The translations under genes and the position numbers were made by a program. Of a stretch of 64,000 nt of DNA, positions 60,341 through 64,000 are shown one piece after another. The notes beneath the pieces were generated by a model that worked only from the letters and a program-made list of their open reading frames with translations, did not search any database and was not told the DNA's origin. This DNA comes from RBG-16-66-20 sp052386675 (GTDB taxonomy: Bacteria > Pseudomonadota > Gammaproteobacteria > Burkholderiales > SG8-39): assembly GCA_052386675.1 (NCBI GenBank), contig JBQTJX010000029.1:62001-126000 (forward strand). The letters are read 5' to 3'. Within the stretch, counting starts at the first letter, position 1, and each line of letters begins with the position of its first letter.

Positions 60341-61534
60341 ATGTTCGAGATCCAGAACGACCAGGCAGCAGGGCCGGTGATCAAGGTGGTCGGCGTCGGC
60401 GGCGCAGGCGGCAACGCCGTCGACCACATGATCGAGAAGGGCATCGGCAAGGTGGAGTTCATCGCCGTCAACACCGACGCCCAGGTGCTGGCGCGCAACC
60501 GGGCGCGCAACCAGATCCAGCTCGGCACCAGCGGGCTGGGGGCGGGGGCCAAGCCCGAGGAGGCGCGCACCGTGGCGCACGCCGAGCGCGAGCGGCTGGA
60601 GGAGGCGATCACCGGCTCGCACATGGTGTTCATCACCGCCGGCATGGGCGGCGGCACCGGCACCGGGGCGGGACCCGTGATCGCGGAAATCGCGCGCTCC
60701 ATGGGCATCCTCACCGTGGCGGTGGTCACCAAGCCATTCGCCTGGGAAGGCTCCAGGCGGATGAAGATCGCCGAGGCCGGCATCGAGGAAATCGCGCCGC
60801 ACGTGGACTCGCTGATTGTGATTCTGAACGACAAGCTGGAGGAGGTGCTGGGGGATGACGTCACCCAGGCCGAGGCCTTCGAGGCAGCGGACGACGTGCT
60901 GTGCAATGCCGTGGGCGGAATCGTGGACATCATCCACCGCGACGGCGTGGTCAACGTCGACTTCCAGGACGTGCGCACCGTGATGTCGGAGCAGGGCATG
61001 GCGATGATGGGCTCGGCCGCCTCGAGCGGCATCGACCGGGCGCGCATCGCCGCCGAGCAGGCGATCGCCTGCCCGCTGCTGGAGGGCGTCAACCTGTCCG
61101 GCGCGCGCGGCGTGCTGGTGAACATCACGGCGTCGCGGGGCAGCCTAAAGCTGCGCGAGACCAAGGACGTGATGAACGCCATCCGCGCCTTCGCCGCGGA
61201 GGACGCCACCATCATCCACGGCGGCGTGTTCGACGACGGCCTCGGCGACGAGCTGCGGGTGACGGTGATCGCCACCGGCCTGGGCAAGCCGATGGGTGCG
61301 CGCGCCGGGAAGCCGCAGCTTGTCGTTTCCCAGCACATGTCCCAGAAGACCGGGACCGACAACCAGCCGCTGCCGGTGATCGCGATGCCGGGCCAGGCGC
61401 CCGACTACGGCGCCATCGCCGACACGCCGGCGGTGTTCAGGAAGCGCGACCGCGCGGCGCAGGTCGAGGCGCTGCAGGCGAGCGGAGTGGACAAGTACGA
61501 CATCCCGGCGTTCCTGAGGAAGCAGGCGGACTAG
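60341..61534 (+). CDS. ftsZ: cell division protein FtsZ
   Basis: A 397-residue tubulin-like GTPase with VVGVGGAGGNAVDHMI near residue 13, the GTPase signature GGGTGTG at residues 103-109, and the C-terminal FtsA/ZipA-binding peptide YDIPAFLRKQAD. It forms the Z ring. The start at 60341 is preferred over the ATG at 60335, because the AAGGAGG site ends 2 nt before the latter but 8 nt before the former. A strong hairpin follows the gene. Confidence 0.96.
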   Translation: MFEIQNDQAAGPVIKVVGVGGAGGNAVDHMIEKGIGKVEFIAVNTDAQVLARNRARNQIQLGTSGLGAGAKPEEARTVAHAERERLEEAITGSHMVFITAGMGGGTGTGAGPVIAEIARSMGILTVAVVTKPFAWEGSRRMKIAEAGIEEIAPHVDSLIVILNDKLEEVLGDDVTQAEAFEAADDVLCNAVGGIVDIIHRDGVVNVDFQDVRTVMSEQGMAMMGSAASSGIDRARIAAEQAIACPLLEGVNLSGARGVLVNITASRGSLKLRETKDVMNAIRAFAAEDATIIHGGVFDDGLGDELRVTVIATGLGKPMGARAGKPQLVVSQHMSQKTGTDNQPLPVIAMPGQAPDYGAIADTPAVFRKRDRAAQVEALQASGVDKYDIPAFLRKQAD

Positions 61535-61561
61535 CCCTGTAACGCCGGTGCGCGAACCGAC

Positions 61562-61599
61562 CGGCCGCCGTCTTCTCCCTTGCCGGAGGACGGCGGCCG
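61562..61599 (+). terminator. stem-loop after ftsZ
   Basis: An 11-bp perfect stem (61562-61572 with 61589-61599), extendable inward by four pairs including wobbles, lying 28 bp after the ftsZ stop and 33 bp before the dioxygenase gene. There is no T-run after it, so it may be a partial terminator or a 3-prime stabiliser that separates ftsZ expression from the genes downstream. Confidence 0.55.
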
Positions 61600-61631
61600 C
61601 AGTGCGCATGCAGTTTAGGGAGGAAAGCCAT

Positions 61632-62453
61632 ATGGGTTTTGATCTGGCACCGCATTCAGCCGCGCTGGAGCGGGACGGCTTCACGATCATCAAGGACTTC
61701 CTGGACGAATCGGGCCTCGCCGAGGTCCGCCGCGTGCTGCGCTTCTACCTGGGTTCGCACACCGGGCGCAATCCGTTCGAGGGCTACAGCACCGAGCGCG
61801 TCTACACGCTGGTGGCGCGCGCCAGGGTGTTCTGGGACATCGCGCTCGATTCACGGGTGCTCGCGCTGTGCGACCGCTTCCTGCTGCCGGGCTGCCTGCT
61901 CACCGCGAGCCAGGCGATCAGCATTCGTCCGGGCGAGGCGCCGCAGGACTTCCACCACGACGACACCTTCTATACGATTCCACGGCCGCGACCAATGATC
62001 TCGCTGTCCACCATCGCCGCGGTGGACGCGTTCACTGCGGAGAATGGCGGTACGCAGGTCCTGCCGGGCAGCCATCTCTGGGGCGAGGACTGGCGGGCGC
62101 GGGCGAATTCGGCGACGCCCCTGACGGTCGCAATGCCTGCAGGTGCTTGCGTCGTGTTTTCGGGCACGCTGGTGCACCGCGGAGGGGCCAATCGCGGGTC
62201 GGCTCCGCGGCTCGCGTTCTCCAACCAGTACTGTCAGCCCTGGGCGCGGCAGCAGGAGAATTTCCTGCAGGGCGTGCCGGTCGAGGTCGCGCGCCGAATG
62301 CCGCAGCGGCTCCAGGAAATGCTCGGCTACTCCATCTATCCGCCGTTCATGGGCCAGCTCACCGCCAGTCATCCGGCCAAGGCGCTGGAGCCCGGCTACC
62401 AGAACCGGGTCGAGGCCCAGGCGCGCTCCGCCGGGGCGCGGCTGCCGGAATGA
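61632..62453 (+). CDS. phytanoyl-CoA dioxygenase (PhyH) family protein
   Basis: A 273-residue Fe(II)/2-oxoglutarate-type oxygenase. The iron-binding HxD is in QDFHHDD (His108 and Asp110 most likely), the distal His in GTLVHRGGANRG near residue 180, and the 2-oxoglutarate Arg soon after (APRLAFSNQYCQPW). A GGAGG site precedes the ATG at 61632; the earlier frame start at 61548 falls in the hairpin. PhyH-family members hydroxylate diverse small molecules. Its place between ftsZ and lpxC is unusual and says nothing clear about its substrate. Confidence 0.82.
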   Translation: MGFDLAPHSAALERDGFTIIKDFLDESGLAEVRRVLRFYLGSHTGRNPFEGYSTERVYTLVARARVFWDIALDSRVLALCDRFLLPGCLLTASQAISIRPGEAPQDFHHDDTFYTIPRPRPMISLSTIAAVDAFTAENGGTQVLPGSHLWGEDWRARANSATPLTVAMPAGACVVFSGTLVHRGGANRGSAPRLAFSNQYCQPWARQQENFLQGVPVEVARRMPQRLQEMLGYSIYPPFMGQLTASHPAKALEPGYQNRVEAQARSAGARLPE

Positions 62454-62506
62454 CGGCCGGGGCAGAACCCGGCGCGCCCAGAGGCGATTGCTAGAATTCG
62501 GCTTCG

Positions 62507-63424
62507 ATGCTCAGGCAACGCACATTGAAATCCCTGGTCCGCGCCACCGGCGTGGGCCTGCACACCGGCCAGAAGGTGGTGATGACGCTGCGCCCGGCGC
62601 AGCCCGGCACCGGAATCGTGTTCCGGCGCTTGGACCTCGCCTCGCCGGTGGCGATCCCGGCGCGCGCCGACGCGGTCGGCGAGACGCGCCTGTGCTCGTG
62701 CCTGGTGTCCGGGGAAACGAAGGTCTACACCGTGGAGCACCTGATGTCCGCGATGGCGGGCCTGGGCGTGGACAACGCCTACGTGGACCTGGACGGCCCG
62801 GAAGTGCCGATCATGGACGGCAGCGCCGCGCCCTTCGCGCTGCTCATCAAGCAGGCCGGGCTGGAGGAGCAGAATGCCCCCAAACGCTTCCTGCGCGTGA
62901 AGAAGCGCATCGAGGCGAAGGACGGCGACAAGTGGGCGGCGCTGGAGCCCTTCGAGGGCTTCAAGCTGACCTTCTCCATCGTCTACACCCATCCGGTGAT
63001 CGCCCGCTCGAACTCCCTGCTGACGGTGGACTTCGCGCAGACCTCCTACCTCACCGAGGTGGCGCGGGCGCGCACCTACGGTTTCATGCAGGACGTCGAA
63101 GACCTGCGCGAGTCGGGCCTGGCACTGGGCGGCGGTCTGGACAACGCGGTGGTGCTGGACGAGTTCCGGGTGCTGAACGCCGAAGGCCTGCGCTTCGCGG
63201 ACGAATTCATTCGCCACAAGGTGCTCGACGCGATCGGCGACCTGTACCTGTTGGGCAGCCCGCTGCTGGCCGCTTTCAGCGCCCACAAGTCCGGCCACGC
63301 CCTCAACAACCGGCTGCTGCTGCAGTTGCTTGCTGATCCCTCGGCGGTGGAAGCGGTTACTTTCGACCGCGCCGAGGAGGCGCCGGCGGGAGTGTTGGGC
63401 CTGCTGCGCCAACTTCAGGGTTAA
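62507..63424 (+). CDS. lpxC: UDP-3-O-acyl-N-acetylglucosamine deacetylase
   Basis: A 305-residue Zn deacetylase, the committed step of lipid A synthesis. The zinc ligands are His78 (VEHLMSAMAG), His237 and Asp241 (HKVLDAIGD), and the general acid is His264 (HKSGHALNN). TAGAAT at 62492-62497 could be a -10 for an own promoter, though no -35 is seen. The 3-prime end overlaps the convergent DUF721 gene by 68 bp. Confidence 0.96.
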   Translation: MLRQRTLKSLVRATGVGLHTGQKVVMTLRPAQPGTGIVFRRLDLASPVAIPARADAVGETRLCSCLVSGETKVYTVEHLMSAMAGLGVDNAYVDLDGPEVPIMDGSAAPFALLIKQAGLEEQNAPKRFLRVKKRIEAKDGDKWAALEPFEGFKLTFSIVYTHPVIARSNSLLTVDFAQTSYLTEVARARTYGFMQDVEDLRESGLALGGGLDNAVVLDEFRVLNAEGLRFADEFIRHKVLDAIGDLYLLGSPLLAAFSAHKSGHALNNRLLLQLLADPSAVEAVTFDRAEEAPAGVLGLLRQLQG

Positions 63425-63848
63425 GTTGATGATCCAGAAGGTGTTTTAGCGCGTCCTTGGCAGGGGATTCGGCCAGGGCCTGATGCAGCTTTCGCAGCGA
63501 TCCGGCGGCCTGCGGCGACAGTTTCCGCGCTGCTTTCCGGACCCCGGTTTCCCGGGCGTCGCCGGGTTGCACCCTCACGGAAACTGAATTAACCTTCGCC
63601 CCTCGTTTTGACAGGAATTCACACAGGCTTTCCGAGAGAAGCCTGAGCTTGGCCGCCGCAGCCGGAGTCGCGGCGAGCACCACAAGCTGACCGTCCTTGA
63701 GATTTGCGGCCCGGACCCTTTGGGCGAGCTCAGGCGGGAGAAAATCGCCACATAACCTGGACAGGGCGTTGATTTCGAGCGCTTTTTCAACCAGGGGCTG
63801 AAGTTCGGCGTCGGACCGCAGCAAGCGGACGATTCGTGAAGGTCGCAC
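63357..63848 (-). CDS. DUF721 domain-containing (DciA-like) protein
   Basis: A 163-residue protein with a DUF721 domain (about residues 8-95): LVEKALEINALSRLCGDFLPPELAQRV, then DGQLVVLAATPAAAAKLRLLSESLCEFL, matching the KH-like DciA fold. DciA loads or assists the replicative helicase DnaB in bacteria lacking DnaC. A basic, Pro-rich tail follows; part of it is encoded antisense to lpxC. The start is GTG at 63848. It lies in the typical betaproteobacterial spot between lpxC and an M23 peptidase gene. Confidence 0.8.
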   Translation of the reverse strand: MRPSRIVRLLRSDAELQPLVEKALEINALSRLCGDFLPPELAQRVRAANLKDGQLVVLAATPAAAAKLRLLSESLCEFLSKRGAKVNSVSVRVQPGDARETGVRKAARKLSPQAAGSLRKLHQALAESPAKDALKHLLDHQLNPEVGAAGPTLPPAPPRRGRK

Positions 63849-63882
63849 GGTGGGATGGTGGCAGGAAAACGAGGGAGACCGC

Positions 63883-64000
63883 GTGCAGATTATCTTGATC
63901 TCGAGCCGGCTGGCGAAAGCGAGGAGTCTGTCGCTTTCGTTCGCCCACCTGCTGGTGTCGCTCGCGGTCGGCGGTCTGGTGCTGGTGCTCCTCGCCGGCG
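63883..64000 (+). CDS. M23 family metallopeptidase (partial, N-terminus only)
   Basis: The first 39 residues of a protein cut by the right edge. It begins MQIILISSRLAKARSLSLS and continues into a hydrophobic TM segment (about residues 20-39). This N-terminus and the position after lpxC and the DUF721 gene match the membrane-anchored M23 peptidases that precede secA in betaproteobacteria. The catalytic domain is outside the window. The start is GTG at 63883, with GAGGGAG at 63871-63877. Confidence 0.65.
   Translation, partial: MQIILISSRLAKARSLSLSFAHLLVSLAVGGLVLVLLAG

Overview
The window looks like a chromosomal segment of a high-GC betaproteobacterium (Burkholderiales or a neighbouring order). 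The signs are a dcw cell-wall/division cluster in the betaproteobacterial order, an FtsZ tail of the YDIPAFLRKQ type, an orphan Bug/TTT periplasmic binding protein, a TAXI-TRAP transporter, and a Bordetella-like heme uptake operon. Coding density is very high. Many adjacent genes overlap by 4 bp. No rRNA, tRNA, CRISPR array, insertion sequence or phage gene was seen, and no gap between genes exceeds about 280 bp.

Layout. 1-4532: two alpha/beta hydrolases, a flavin-dependent LLM oxidoreductase, an MFS exporter and a secreted DUF1223 protein. 4593-5708: an orphan DGQHR-domain protein, closed by a near-perfect 57-bp hairpin repeat. 5789-7749: a class III CoA-transferase and a 2-keto-4-pentenoate-hydratase-like enzyme. 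7780-11180: an NfeD/stomatin pair and a multi-PAS histidine kinase. 11167-14105: a TAXI-TRAP transporter. 14184-22499: a ten-gene heme operon read leftward (hemP-hmuR-S-T-U-V, a small Cys/His-rich gene, tonB-exbB-exbD) behind a Fur-box promoter that seems to start transcription at the hemP AUG. 22586-26149: a ChaN-type lipoprotein, a 2-hydroxyacid dehydrogenase, an HpaI aldolase and a Bug protein, divergent from an Ldh-family dehydrogenase. 27386-29325: lemA and two TPM-domain genes. 29392-32125: a coupled trio of a secreted START-like protein, a probable rhodoquinone methyltransferase (RquA) and an unrecognised lipoprotein. 32106-35178: alkB, a GNAT protein, a methyltransferase and a hydrolase. 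35255-39865: a four-gene sugar-acid operon (IlvD/Edd dehydratase, SMP-30 lactonase, OtnK-like kinase, OtnC-like decarboxylase). 39906-42315: an MlaE/MlaD/lipoprotein set without its ATPase, its last gene bracketed by inverted copies of a repeat related to the hairpin at 5725. 42365-43692: a two-subunit CoA-transferase.

43970-63424 is the dcw cluster: mraZ, rsmH, ftsL, ftsI, murE, murF, mraY, murD, ftsW, murG, murC, murB, ddl, ftsQ, ftsA, ftsZ, then a phytanoyl-CoA-dioxygenase-family gene set between ftsZ and lpxC. A convergent DUF721/DciA-like gene and the start of an M23 peptidase gene close the window. The cluster begins after an AT-rich intergenic segment holding a likely promoter.

A recurring feature is the NTGA junction, where a start codon shares bases with the upstream stop. 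ATGA, GTGA, TTGA and apparently CTGA all occur, so several genes (rquA, the following lipoprotein, murE, the SMP-30 gene) start with rare codons that routine annotation would misplace. The best candidates for undescribed biology are the 83-residue Cys/His-rich protein in the heme operon, the leaderless Fur-controlled hemP promoter, the START/RquA/lipoprotein trio, and the repeat that has become part of a lipoprotein signal peptide.
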